Notes under the pieces: model-generated
Database searches by the model: none
What the model was told of the DNA's origin: nothing
What the model saw: only the letters and a program-made list of their open reading frames with translations
Assembly (NCBI RefSeq): GCF_010669305.1
Contig: NZ_CP048649.1
Coordinates: 1,488,001-1,552,000 of the forward strand
DNA from: Aminipila butyrica
GTDB taxonomy: Bacteria > Bacillota > Clostridia > Peptostreptococcales > Anaerovoracaceae
Direction: 5' to 3'
Length of the DNA stretch: 64,000 bases
Program-made: the position numbers and the translations under genes
In this document: piece after piece, positions 43,402-52,299 of the stretch
Position numbering within the stretch: the first letter of the stretch is position 1
Layout of the letters: each line of letters opens with the position of its first letter

Positions 43402-45612
43402 ATGAGGGCATTTTTGAAGGAAAACAAATGGTGGGCAGCAGCTGTTTGTATTTTTGTATTGATTTCGGCTATTTCTATCGGATACCGGATGCAGATTGAA
43501 CGGCAGAACAAAACGTATGACATCATCGCCGATTACAGTGAGCTGGGGCTTATGGCGGAACAGTCTCACAAGGACATTTCCTATTGGTTGAAACAGTTTC
43601 GGGACAGGCTGAATATCACGAAGGTTGGTCTTGCAGAAGAGAGTATCATGTCTCTGATGGAGGATACAGACCTGGAGGTCAGCGGTCAAACTATGGACGA
43701 GATTACCAAGGAGGCAGACTGGAAGGAAAAGTATCCAGCAGCCTTTGTTCAAGGGTTGACGGACCATGGCTATGATTCCTATGATGTGCTGGTACAGATG
43801 AGTTCCAGACGGGCGGCAGATTTCGTTTTGCAGGCCGTAGAGTCCCGCTTTGAAAAGAACAAGTACTATGCCATGGATTTCGGAGATTCCGCTTATGTGG
43901 TTATCGACGGAAATGCGAAGAGCGCCCTGTATTCTCAGCCTTACAAGCTGGCCAATTCCAAAAAAGGCGGCTTTATTGAGCGGACGGATATCGTTGGCTC
44001 TAAGATTATGTACATCAGCTTGGGATTGCTGCCGGAAAAGGTAGAAAAGGTGCAGGCTCTGGGCATGGAAATTGTCCCTCGAACCTTGTGTTACGGCGGG
44101 TATAATGGTGAAAAATATGGCAAGGCTGTCATCGCCGAATATGAAAAGTATGGTATCACACCAGAATATTTAATTGCAGGCGGCGAAGGGGTTATCGGCT
44201 ACGACGATGGCAGAGAACTGGCAGAGAAATATATCAAGGACAACCACATCACCATCGGCTTGATTGAAAATACCACCCAGTTGCAGAATATTCTTCAGGA
44301 CGGTGTGGAAGAAATTGCTGAGGATACAGACTATCAGGCGGTGCGGGTCTTTTCTGTCTGGAATTATATTCAGTACCGTTATCAATATTATGGCTATGAA
44401 GGAGCAGAAGAAATTGAGAACACCTTGTTTCGGGCTATTACCGAGCGAAACATTCGGGTTATTTACTTCAAGCCAATTAAGGAAAATCAAGATTTGTTCA
44501 CCTATGTGACCGACATGAAGGTGTACGAGAAGATGTTTAACAATTTGGAAAAGCGGCTGGGGGATCACAATTTTACTTATGGTTCTGCTTCCGTGATGGC
44601 CTACCACCAAGTACCTTTTGGCCTAAAACTGGCCTCTGCCTTTGGCTGTGTAGCAGCGGCAGTCTTACTGCTCGGCGCATTTCTTCCTTTAGGGAGACGA
44701 AGCAAGCTAATCCTAGGCGGATTAGGAGCGGTAGGTGCATTAGGCGTTTGTTATATAGCACCGAACAGCGTTGTTCTGCTTTTGAGTTTTGCGGCATCAG
44801 TCATCTTTGCCTGTCTGTCCATCACGCTCTTTACAGCAGTGAGCCAAGGGATGCGGGAGCGACTAGATAGGAGAACTCCTCTATTGAAGGTTCTGAGTTG
44901 GTCCTTGCTGACGCTGGTTGGCTGCGTGCTGGTCTCCCTCATGGGAGGTCTGATGACTGCTGCCCCGTTGTCTTCTACCAGTTACATGCTGGAAATTGAT
45001 ATCTTCAGAGGGGTGAAGCTGGCTCAGCTGCTGCCGATTGTTTACTTTGCCATTGCTTATTTGGCCTATTTTGGCTTCGGTGAAAAGAAGCGCTTTGTAG
45101 GCAAGCTGGAGTTTCACGATTTAAAGGACATGATGAATACCTCTATTAAAATTTGGATGATTATTTTAGGGGCGGTTATCGGCGGTATCGGTTATTACTA
45201 TATTGCCAGAACTGGCCATGAAACCTCGGTAGAGGTTTCCAGCCTGGAGATGATTTTTAGAAATTATTTAGAAGATATGCTGGTGGCACGGCCAAGAAAT
45301 AAGGAATTTTTGTTTGCCTTCCCAGCTATTATGCTGATGGTTTATACCTCTGCGCGGCAGTTCAAGCTGTGGCCAGTGCTTTTCGGCCTCTGCGGCGTCA
45401 TCGGTATGACTTCGGTGAACAACACCTTTATGCACATCAGAACGCCGCTTTACCTGGGTTTTTACCGGACAGGCTATTCCCTGCTCTTCGGTATCATCAT
45501 AGGTATCCTGGGGATTTTGGTGTTTGAAGTGGCTCATGGAATCTATGTGAAGTGGATTCTGCCTCTGCATAAGCAGGACATCCCAGAAAAAGGTCGGAGG
45601 ATGCATGTATAA
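43402..45612 (+). CDS. DUF5693-like large membrane protein
   Basis: A 736 aa membrane protein. It has an N-terminal membrane segment (about 13-30), an extracytoplasmic domain of about 370 residues with KVEKVQALGMEIVPRTLCYGGYNGEK and FKPIKENQDLFTYV, then about eight predicted C-terminal helices (about 410-720). The layout and its place directly before csaB match what I know of DUF5693 proteins of Clostridia. The function is unknown; a part in assembling or exporting the wall polymer is inferred from position. It overlaps csaB by 8 bp. The GGAGGAG site precedes the ATG. Confidence 0.75.
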   Translation: MRAFLKENKWWAAAVCIFVLISAISIGYRMQIERQNKTYDIIADYSELGLMAEQSHKDISYWLKQFRDRLNITKVGLAEESIMSLMEDTDLEVSGQTMDEITKEADWKEKYPAAFVQGLTDHGYDSYDVLVQMSSRRAADFVLQAVESRFEKNKYYAMDFGDSAYVVIDGNAKSALYSQPYKLANSKKGGFIERTDIVGSKIMYISLGLLPEKVEKVQALGMEIVPRTLCYGGYNGEKYGKAVIAEYEKYGITPEYLIAGGEGVIGYDDGRELAEKYIKDNHITIGLIENTTQLQNILQDGVEEIAEDTDYQAVRVFSVWNYIQYRYQYYGYEGAEEIENTLFRAITERNIRVIYFKPIKENQDLFTYVTDMKVYEKMFNNLEKRLGDHNFTYGSASVMAYHQVPFGLKLASAFGCVAAAVLLLGAFLPLGRRSKLILGGLGAVGALGVCYIAPNSVVLLLSFAASVIFACLSITLFTAVSQGMRERLDRRTPLLKVLSWSLLTLVGCVLVSLMGGLMTAAPLSSTSYMLEIDIFRGVKLAQLLPIVYFAIAYLAYFGFGEKKRFVGKLEFHDLKDMMNTSIKIWMIILGAVIGGIGYYYIARTGHETSVEVSSLEMIFRNYLEDMLVARPRNKEFLFAFPAIMLMVYTSARQFKLWPVLFGLCGVIGMTSVNNTFMHIRTPLYLGFYRTGYSLLFGIIIGILGILVFEVAHGIYVKWILPLHKQDIPEKGRRMHV

Positions 45613-46702
45613 GATATTAATTTCAGGCTATTATGGATTCAACAACATTGGTGATGAATCCATTTTACGGGCTGTAGTGGATAATTTGCGAAGTCGGCTG
45701 GCGGATACGGAGATTACGGTACTTTCCCAGGACCCGGTGTCCACAGCGGAAAAATATGGGGTGTATTCTGCCAGCAGGAAGTCTCTTCTGAGCATTTTGC
45801 AGGAGGTCAAGAAATGCGATTTGCTGATTAGCGGCGGGGGCAGCCTGCTTCAGGATGTGACCAGTAAGAAGAGCATTCTCTATTATTTGATTATTATGTG
45901 GATGGCGCAGTTGTTCCGCAAAAAAGTTTTTATTTACAGCCAGGGCATCGGGCCAATCAATGCTAACTTGAATCGGCGATTGACGGCCTGGACATTGTCC
46001 AAGGTCAGCGGCATTGTCGTTCGGGATGAGGCCTCGAAAGAGTTTTTAGCCGAAATCGGGGTCAATCCAGCTAAGGTGGCGGTTACCGCTGATCCGGTTC
46101 TGCGGATTAAGCCGGTGCCACTGGAAATAGGTCAGGAGATTCTGCGTAAGGAGGGTATCCAGCTTCGAGAGGAAGGCTTGATTGTAGGTTTTGCCATTCG
46201 GGAACGCAAGCTGGACAGTCAGTTTGTGGACGAGCTATGTCTGGCTATTCATCAGTTGGTTGAGGAACAACAGGCTCAAATTGTGCTGATTCCCTTTCAC
46301 TATTCCGAGGATTTGGCAGTCATTGAAGAACTTGAAAAACGACTGGGAGACCAGGTGTCTTCTATCAAACATAAATATCTGACCAATGAGATGCTCAGCA
46401 TCATCGGTAACATGGACCTGCTGGTGGGTGTCCGGCTTCACGCTTTAATTCATTCGGCTATTATGAATGTGCCAATGATTGGTATCTCCTATGATCCGAA
46501 GATTAATTCCTTTATGAAATCCATGGGAATGAAGGCCCTGTGTTCTATTTATGATTTCAGCAGCCAGGACTTTATAGAGGAGTTTAATAAAACCATCCGG
46601 CACAAAGAGGTTATTCAGCGACGAGTGCAGGAAAACATGGTCAGCCTGGTTAAGTCGTTGGACACCAACGAAGAGATGATTCGGGAGATAATGAAGAAGT
46701 GA
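45605..46702 (+). CDS. csaB: CsaB-type polysaccharide pyruvyl transferase
   Basis: Adds pyruvate ketals to the secondary cell-wall polymer, creating the ligand for SLH domains. The 365 aa protein shows SGYYGFNNIGDESILRAVVDNL, SGGGSLLQDVTSKKSILYYL and GVRLHALIHSAIMNVPMIGISYDPK, characteristic of CsaB. It overlaps the preceding DUF5693-like gene by 8 bp and the tagA-like gene by 4 bp. Two SLH-domain proteins are encoded at 4.3-7.5 kb in the same window, which makes this their likely anchoring enzyme. GGTCGGAGG lies just before the ATG. Confidence 0.92.
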   Translation: MYKILISGYYGFNNIGDESILRAVVDNLRSRLADTEITVLSQDPVSTAEKYGVYSASRKSLLSILQEVKKCDLLISGGGSLLQDVTSKKSILYYLIIMWMAQLFRKKVFIYSQGIGPINANLNRRLTAWTLSKVSGIVVRDEASKEFLAEIGVNPAKVAVTADPVLRIKPVPLEIGQEILRKEGIQLREEGLIVGFAIRERKLDSQFVDELCLAIHQLVEEQQAQIVLIPFHYSEDLAVIEELEKRLGDQVSSIKHKYLTNEMLSIIGNMDLLVGVRLHALIHSAIMNVPMIGISYDPKINSFMKSMGMKALCSIYDFSSQDFIEEFNKTIRHKEVIQRRVQENMVSLVKSLDTNEEMIREIMKK

Positions 46703-47457
46703 TGGAAAATAACAAGCGAATAAGAATTTTAGATGTTCCCGTGGATATGGTGAACAACGAGCAGGCCATGGAGATCTTTAAAGGCCTGATGGAAAGGCCA
46801 GGCTGTGACTTAATCGTCACGCCTAACTCGGAGATTGTGCTAAACGCCACCAGGGATGAGGAACTGAAAATGCTCATCGAGGAGGCCGGGCTGATTATTC
46901 CTGATGGAATTGGTCTGGTTTATGCCTCCAAAATTGTGGGAGAGCCTCTGAGAGAACGGGTCACCGGTGTAGATTTTTTAAATAGTATTCTAGCTTACCT
47001 GGAGGAGACGGGAAAGTCCGTTTACCTGCTGGGCAGTAAACCGGCAAACGAAGAACGACCTTCGGTGGCGGCTCTAGCCGGAGAGAATATGCAGATTAAA
47101 TATCCGAAGTTAAAGATTGCCGGCACTCACGATGGGTACTTTAAAAAGCACCAGGAGGCAGAGCTGGTACGGGAAATCAATGAATCTGGTGCAGACTTTT
47201 TATGTGCGGCCCTGGGCGCGCCTAAGCAGGAGAAATTCATCTACGAGCACCGACAGGAGTTTACTAATATTCGAGCTGGTATCGGCGTAGGCGGCAGCCT
47301 GGACGTGTGGGCGGGAACGGTGAAACGGGCACCAAAGTTTTATCAAGATCATGGCCTGGAATGGCTTTACCGATTTGCTCAAGAACCAAGCCGATACAAG
47401 CGTATGGCCCAGCTGCCCTTATTTATGATAAAGGTGCTGGCCAAGGGTAAAAAATAA
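46699..47457 (+). CDS. WecG/TagA/CpsF-family glycosyltransferase
   Basis: Glycosyltransferase family 26 enzyme of 252 aa, which moves N-acetylmannosamine or a related sugar onto a lipid-linked acceptor. ILDVPVDMVNNEQAMEIF, the TPNSEIVLNATRDEELK segment with the catalytic-region N and E, DGIGLVYASKI and the GAPKQEKFIYEHR motif are all present, as is GIGVGGSLDVWAGTVKRAP. In SLH-bearing bacteria TagA-type genes sit beside csaB and build the linkage unit. The ATG overlaps the csaB stop by 4 bp. Gene name not fixed because TagA and WecG differ in acceptor. Confidence 0.92.
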   Translation: MMENNKRIRILDVPVDMVNNEQAMEIFKGLMERPGCDLIVTPNSEIVLNATRDEELKMLIEEAGLIIPDGIGLVYASKIVGEPLRERVTGVDFLNSILAYLEETGKSVYLLGSKPANEERPSVAALAGENMQIKYPKLKIAGTHDGYFKKHQEAELVREINESGADFLCAALGAPKQEKFIYEHRQEFTNIRAGIGVGGSLDVWAGTVKRAPKFYQDHGLEWLYRFAQEPSRYKRMAQLPLFMIKVLAKGKK

Positions 47458-47486
47458 GCAAAAATCGCAAAAAGGAGGCGAGTTAT

Positions 47487-48305
47487 ATGAAATATCCAGA
47501 ACTAAAGGAAATGGCTCAGAAAATCAGAATTGATGTGATACGGGAAGTACATGCAGCAGGCTCCGGTCATCCGGGGGGCTCCCTTTCAGCAGCGGACATC
47601 ATTACAGCTTTGTATTTTCGGGAAATGAACATCGACCCGAAAAATCCAAAGATGCTGACCAGAGACAAGTTCATCCTTTCAAAGGGGCACGCTGCTCCTG
47701 TTCAGTATGCTGCTTTAGCAGAAAAGGGCTTTTTCCCCAAGGAAGAGCTACTGACTTTGCGGAAGCTAGGTTCCAAGTTACAGGGGCATCCCGATATGAA
47801 AAAGGTGCCAGGCATTGAAATGTCCACAGGTTCTCTGGGACAAGGTTTTTCCGTGGCTGTAGGCATGGCTTTGGCTAACAATATGGATAACAATGAAGGC
47901 CGTATCTACGCTCTGTTAGGAGATGGAGAATTGCAGGAGGGGCTTGTGTGGGAGGCGGCTATGTCAGCAGCTCACTATGCCTTGGATAACCTGACGGTGA
48001 TTTTGGACTGGAACGGTCTACAGATTGACGGCAGAAATGAAGACGTGATGACAGTGTCACCGGTAGATGAAAAGTTCAGAAGCTTTGGTTGGAACATTCT
48101 TTACGTGGATGGTCACAATTTTGACGAAATCGTAGAGGCCTTTAACCAGGCCAGACATACAGAGGGCAAGCCGACAATGATTATCGCGAAGACCATCAAG
48201 GGTAAAGGCGTTTCCTTTATGGAGGATAATCCGGGATGGCACGGAAAGGCTCCAAGCGAGGAAGAAGCTAAAAAAGCGGTAGAAGAACTGGGAGGTGAAT
48301 GGTAA
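47487..48305 (+). CDS. Transketolase, N-terminal subunit
   Basis: Thiamine-diphosphate-binding half of a two-subunit transketolase, 272 aa. SGHPGGSLSAADIITALYF, SKGHAAPVQYAALAEKG, STGSLGQGFSVAVGMAL and the ThDP motif LGDGELQEGLVWEAAMSAAHYALDNLTVILDWNG are present. Transketolase moves two-carbon units in the pentose phosphate pathway. The C-terminal half is the next gene. The split form is common in Clostridia. AAAGGAGG precedes the ATG. Confidence 0.95.
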   Translation: MKYPELKEMAQKIRIDVIREVHAAGSGHPGGSLSAADIITALYFREMNIDPKNPKMLTRDKFILSKGHAAPVQYAALAEKGFFPKEELLTLRKLGSKLQGHPDMKKVPGIEMSTGSLGQGFSVAVGMALANNMDNNEGRIYALLGDGELQEGLVWEAAMSAAHYALDNLTVILDWNGLQIDGRNEDVMTVSPVDEKFRSFGWNILYVDGHNFDEIVEAFNQARHTEGKPTMIIAKTIKGKGVSFMEDNPGWHGKAPSEEEAKKAVEELGGEW

Positions 48306-49231
48306 TGGCAGAAAAGATGGCAACGAGACAGGCATATGGGCAGGTTCTGGTAGAGCTGGGAGAGAAATACGATAATCTAGTAGTTATGGATGCAGACCTT
48401 TCAAAGTCTACCATGACAGCTGATTTTAGCAAGAACTTTCCAGAGCGTTTTTTTAACATGGGTATTGCTGAGCAAAATTTGTACGGTACCGCCACTGGTC
48501 TGGCTATGTCCGGAAAGATTGTCTGCGCCAGCACCTTTGCGATGTTTGCAGCGGGGCGGGCTTTTGAGATTATCCGAAACTCCATCGGCTATCCCCATGC
48601 AAATGTGAAAATCTGTGCTACCCATGCAGGCATCACTGTAGGGGAAGATGGAGCCAGTCATCAGACTTTTGAGGACTTAGCTCTCATGCGAACCATTCCG
48701 GGGATGACCGTGATTAACCCAGGAGATGGCGTTTCCGCTAAGGAGTTGATTCGTCAGGCGGTAGCCTTCGTGGGACCGGTATACATCCGGCTGGGCCGGG
48801 CGGCGGTGCCAACCATCTATAATGAAAAATCCGAGATTCAGATTGGTAAGGGAAATTGTGTGAGGAAGGGTAAGGATTATACCATCATCGCAACAGGAAT
48901 CATGGTCAATGAAGCTTTGGTGGCAGCGGAGCAGCTGGCCAAGGAAGGTCTGGACGTGCGGGTAATCGATTTGCATACCATCAAGCCTATCGACGAAGAA
49001 ATTATCCTGCAAGCAGCTCGAGAAACAAAGGGCATTGTTACCGCAGAGGAACATTCTGTCATCGGCGGGCTGGGTGCTGCTGTAGCAGAGGTGGTGTGCC
49101 GACATGCTCCTGTAAAGATGGCGTTTGTAGGCCAGCAGGACACCTTTGGTGAATCTGGTAAGCCAGATGAACTGAAAGAAAAGTACGGTATGACAGCAGC
49201 TCACATTGTAACAGCTGTGCGCTCCCTGTAG
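48305..49231 (+). CDS. Transketolase, C-terminal subunit
   Basis: The partner half of 308 aa, with the pyrimidine-binding and C-terminal transketolase domains. VVMDADLSKSTMTADFSKNF, GIAEQNLYGTATGLAMSG, CATHAGITVGEDGASHQ and RLGRAAVPTIY are visible, and the C-terminal domain carries TAEEHSVIGGLGAAVAEVV. ATG 48305 is preferred to 48299 because GGGAGGTGA then has proper spacing; it overlaps the N-subunit stop by one base (TAATG). Together the two make one active transketolase. Confidence 0.95.
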   Translation: MAEKMATRQAYGQVLVELGEKYDNLVVMDADLSKSTMTADFSKNFPERFFNMGIAEQNLYGTATGLAMSGKIVCASTFAMFAAGRAFEIIRNSIGYPHANVKICATHAGITVGEDGASHQTFEDLALMRTIPGMTVINPGDGVSAKELIRQAVAFVGPVYIRLGRAAVPTIYNEKSEIQIGKGNCVRKGKDYTIIATGIMVNEALVAAEQLAKEGLDVRVIDLHTIKPIDEEIILQAARETKGIVTAEEHSVIGGLGAAVAEVVCRHAPVKMAFVGQQDTFGESGKPDELKEKYGMTAAHIVTAVRSL

Positions 49232-49336
49232 GGAAACTGTCTAAAATAAAAATAAACGCATATTTGTCTCCCTTGGCGAATAAATTTTTGTATATCGGAA
49301 GATTACGAAGATTTACAGGCGAAGGGAGTTTTTATT

Positions 49337-49810
49337 GTGAGCGAGAATAAGTTTTTGAAAAAGATAAAGTGGCCGTCGAAAAAGGTTCTCATCATAGGGC
49401 TGGTCATAGTCATAGCCGTGGTGGCGGGCATATTTATCATGGGAAATCTGAACGGAGCGGAGACCGTGAAGTTCAAGGTGCTGGGGGATAATGAAATTCC
49501 GCAGGATATTGTTGGTCAGGTCATACCGGAATATCGGGATTTAGAGCGTGCTTTGGCCTGCATGGTGGACGATAAGGTCTATGTATTGGTTTCCAGAGGG
49601 GAAAAACCTACTTCTGGCTTCGCAGTCACCATCGACCGAATGCTGGTTGAAGAGAAGGACGGAGTGACTAATTTGGCTGTTTATGCTAAGTTTGCAGATC
49701 CAGAACCAGGAGTAGCTTTGACGCAGATTTTAACTTATCCGCTCCAGGTTGCCGAGACGGGATTGACTACGCTGCCGGATCAAATTGAGCTCAGGGTACA
49801 GTATAAATAA
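49337..49810 (+). CDS. Membrane-anchored PrcB-like domain protein
   Basis: A 157 aa protein with an N-terminal membrane segment (about residues 15-35) and an extracytoplasmic domain. Residues 80-157 resemble the PrcB_C domain, found in the Treponema protease complex subunit PrcB: VLVSRGEKPTSGFAVTIDRML, then TYPLQVAETGLTTLP. No protease partner is visible nearby. GAAGGGAG lies 8 nt before the GTG start. It stands alone between the transketolase and the trp leader. The function is unknown. Confidence 0.7.
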   Translation: MSENKFLKKIKWPSKKVLIIGLVIVIAVVAGIFIMGNLNGAETVKFKVLGDNEIPQDIVGQVIPEYRDLERALACMVDDKVYVLVSRGEKPTSGFAVTIDRMLVEEKDGVTNLAVYAKFADPEPGVALTQILTYPLQVAETGLTTLPDQIELRVQYK

Positions 49811-49880
49811 GAGAGACCTTAGTCGTATTGTGAATACGCACAATAATTTGATAAAAATATAGTTATAATAAACAAAAAAG

Positions 49881-49909
49881 TTGACATGCTCTTTTGAATG
49901 TGTCATAAT
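49881..49909 (+). promoter_or_regulatory. Promoter of the trp operon
   Basis: Perfect TTGACA (49881-49886) and CATAAT (49904-49909) with a 17 bp spacer. Transcription would begin near 49916 and run into the T-box. Confidence 0.85.
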
Positions 49910-49959
49910 GACATACAAATAAGTGAATAAGTAAACCGTTGAAGCGGAGATAAAAATAA

Positions 49960-50217
49960 GTCGTGCACCTACAGAGAGCTTGGGCAGCTGGAATCCAGGC
50001 GGAACGCAGTTTATTAAATGGACCGCTGAGGGCGTGGTCAAAGGCAGTTCTGCCGAGTATTCCACGACGTGAGGCATACGTTAGTTGTCGGGAATATGTT
50101 AGTATTCTGCTGAGAGTGTGGGTGACCGCAAAACAAGGTGGTACCGCGGGCTTTATAGTTCTATTTTAGTGACTGGCTCGTCCTTGATGTCTTTTTGACG
50201 TCAAGGACGAGTTTTTT
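49960..50217 (+). promoter_or_regulatory. Tryptophan T-box riboswitch with terminator
   Basis: A tRNA-sensing leader upstream of trpE. Stem I is closed by GTCGTG (49960-49965) with CACGAC (50063-50068) and has the AGAGAGC element at 49973-49979. The specifier is most likely TGG (tryptophan) at 50019-50021 in the typical AAATGGACCGCTGAG context. The conserved T-box sequence AAGGTGGTACCGCG lies at 50135-50148. The terminator is a 15 bp stem (50177-50191 with 50197-50211) followed by six T. Uncharged tRNA-Trp should stabilise the antiterminator and switch the operon on. T-boxes are well known; the Trp specificity rests on the specifier and on the trp genes. Confidence 0.93.
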
Positions 50218-50245
50218 GTTTTTGCATTTTGTAAGGAGGTAGAAC

Positions 50246-51724
50246 ATGTACAAGCCATCGCTGGAAGAATCTAAAAAAATAGCGGCTGAGGGAGACTACA
50301 AGAACATTCCTGTCAGCTGTGAAATCTATGGGGACACCTGCACCCCGGTAGAGATCTTGAAAAAATTACGGCGGGTCAGCGGCAGCTGCTATCTGTTGGA
50401 GAGCAACGAGGATGTGCGAGGACGAGGGCGATACACCTTTTTAGGTTATGAGCCCAGTCTGGAGCTGACCTGCACAGGCGGACATATGCAAATTAAGGGG
50501 CCAGAGGGCATTCAGTCCTTTCAGACAAAACAGCCTGCTGCTTATATCAGTCAGATTATCCGGGAAAACAGCAGCCCTCGGCTGCCTTATCTGCCGGCCT
50601 TTACCGGTGGACTGGTAGGGTACTTTTCTTATGACTACATCCAGTATAGTGAGCCTTCTCTGAAGCTGGGGGCCTCAGACGACGAACGCTTTAAGGATGT
50701 GGACCTGATGTTGTTTCATAAGGTTATTATCTTTGATCACCTGCGGCACAAGGTTCTTCTCGTGGCCAACGCAGGAACTGAGAGCTTGGAAAGAAACTAC
50801 GAGCAGGCCCTGAACGACTTGTCGAAAATGAGGGATCTTATCCGCCAAGGAAAGCCCATAGAAGAAGAGCCTCCGGTGCTGTTAAGCCCTATGAAAGCCT
50901 TGTTTAGCAGAGAGACCTATCGGCAGATGGTGGAACGAGCGAAAGAGCACATTCGACAAGGAGATATTTTTCAGGTGGTGCTGTCTAACCGCTTTGAGGC
51001 GGAGATGAAAGGCAGCCTGATGAACGTCTATCGGGTCATGCGTACCATCAATCCCGCGCCTTATATGTTTTTCTTTTCCAGCGACCATATTGAGATGGCT
51101 GGTGCCTCGCCAGAAACACTGGTGAAGCTGGAGGGGAATCGAGTAAGTACCTTTCCTCTGGCAGGAACCAGACCTCGGGGCAAGACAGTAGAAGAAGATC
51201 AAACCCTGGAACAGGAACTGCTGGCCGATGAAAAGGAACTGGCAGAGCACAACATGCTGGTAGATTTGGGCAGAAACGATTTAGGCAAGATTAGCCGCTT
51301 TGGCACCCTAAAGGTAGACAAATACTTAGAGATCGAAAAGTTTTCCCATGTGATGCATATAGGCTCTGCTGTTCATGGAGAACTGAGCGAGGGAATGCAG
51401 GCCATGGATGCCATCCATGCTGTGCTCCCGGCAGGAACTCTTTCGGGAGCACCAAAAATTCGAGCCTGCCAGATTATCCACGAACTGGAGGAAAATAAGC
51501 GAGGCGTCTACGGCGGAGCCATTGGCTATCTGGCGCTTAACGGAGATATGGATACCTGCATCGCCATTCGGCTGGCCTTTAAGAAGAATGGAAAGGTCTT
51601 TGTCCGCTCGGGAGCCGGCATCGTGGCTGACAGCGTGCCGGAAAAGGAATATCAGGAATGCCTGAACAAGGCCAGAGCGGTACTAGAAGCTCTGGAAGCA
51701 TCGAAAGAGAGGTTGGAATCATGA
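50246..51724 (+). CDS. trpE: Anthranilate synthase component I
   Basis: Catalytic subunit, 492 aa, making anthranilate from chorismate with ammonia supplied by TrpG. The N-terminal region carries LLESNEDVRGRGRYTFLG (the S-type feedback site region is LLES). The chorismate-binding domain has IRQGDIFQVVLSNRF, GASPETLVKLEGNRVSTFPLAGTRPRG and PAGTLSGAPKIRACQIIHELE. The DLGRNDLGKISRFG motif is conserved. AAGGAGGT precedes the ATG. It is the first gene of the operon, coupled to trpG by a 4 bp overlap. Confidence 0.97.
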   Translation: MYKPSLEESKKIAAEGDYKNIPVSCEIYGDTCTPVEILKKLRRVSGSCYLLESNEDVRGRGRYTFLGYEPSLELTCTGGHMQIKGPEGIQSFQTKQPAAYISQIIRENSSPRLPYLPAFTGGLVGYFSYDYIQYSEPSLKLGASDDERFKDVDLMLFHKVIIFDHLRHKVLLVANAGTESLERNYEQALNDLSKMRDLIRQGKPIEEEPPVLLSPMKALFSRETYRQMVERAKEHIRQGDIFQVVLSNRFEAEMKGSLMNVYRVMRTINPAPYMFFFSSDHIEMAGASPETLVKLEGNRVSTFPLAGTRPRGKTVEEDQTLEQELLADEKELAEHNMLVDLGRNDLGKISRFGTLKVDKYLEIEKFSHVMHIGSAVHGELSEGMQAMDAIHAVLPAGTLSGAPKIRACQIIHELEENKRGVYGGAIGYLALNGDMDTCIAIRLAFKKNGKVFVRSGAGIVADSVPEKEYQECLNKARAVLEALEASKERLES

Positions 51725-52299
51725 TATTGCTTATTGATAATTATGATAGTTTTTCTTACAATCTGTATCAGTTAATTGGCACTTTGGCGCCTGACATCCA
51801 AGTGGTGCGAAATGATCAGCTGACGGTGGAGCAGGTGGCAGAGATGAAGCCGGAAGCTATTGTCCTTTCGCCGGGGCCAGGCAGGCCTGGGGATGCTGGT
51901 ATCTGTGTGGAGCTGGTGCGCAAGCTAGGAGATCACCTTCCCATCCTGGGTATCTGTTTGGGACATCAGGCTATCTGTGAAGCTTACGGGGCCACGGTAT
52001 CATATGCCAAGGAGTTGGTCCACGGGAAGAAATCCGTCGTGGCGCTGGATACGGACAGCTTGGTTTTCACTGGACTGAAAAGAAATATAAAGGTGGCCCG
52101 GTACCATTCATTGGCAGCCTTGAGGGAGAGCCTGCCTGAGAACTTAAAGGTGACAGCCCGAACCTTTGACGGAGAGGTCATGGCGGTAGAACATAGACAG
52201 CATCCTGTATATGGACTGCAATTCCATCCAGAATCCATTTTAACAGAGGACGGGGAACAGATGATGAAGAATTTTCTAAAGGGAGGAATGAGACGATGA
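51721..52299 (+). CDS. trpG: Anthranilate synthase component II (glutamine amidotransferase)
   Basis: Class I glutamine amidotransferase of 192 aa that supplies ammonia to TrpE. LLIDNYDSFSYNLYQ opens the protein; SPGPGRPGDAGI and the nucleophile site LGICLGHQAI (Cys) are intact, and the His-Glu pair lies in QFHPESILTEDG. The ATG at 51721 overlaps the trpE stop by 4 bp; the longer in-frame ORF from 51658 lies wholly inside trpE and is rejected. It is not fused to trpD as it is in enteric bacteria. Confidence 0.97.
   Translation: MILLIDNYDSFSYNLYQLIGTLAPDIQVVRNDQLTVEQVAEMKPEAIVLSPGPGRPGDAGICVELVRKLGDHLPILGICLGHQAICEAYGATVSYAKELVHGKKSVVALDTDSLVFTGLKRNIKVARYHSLAALRESLPENLKVTARTFDGEVMAVEHRQHPVYGLQFHPESILTEDGEQMMKNFLKGGMRR

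Larger units (their letters stand above)
49811..50245 (+). other. trp operon leader region
   Basis: The 435 bp between the PrcB-like gene and trpE contains a strong promoter at 49881-49909 and a complete T-box leader. No protein-coding gene is expected here. Confidence 0.85.
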
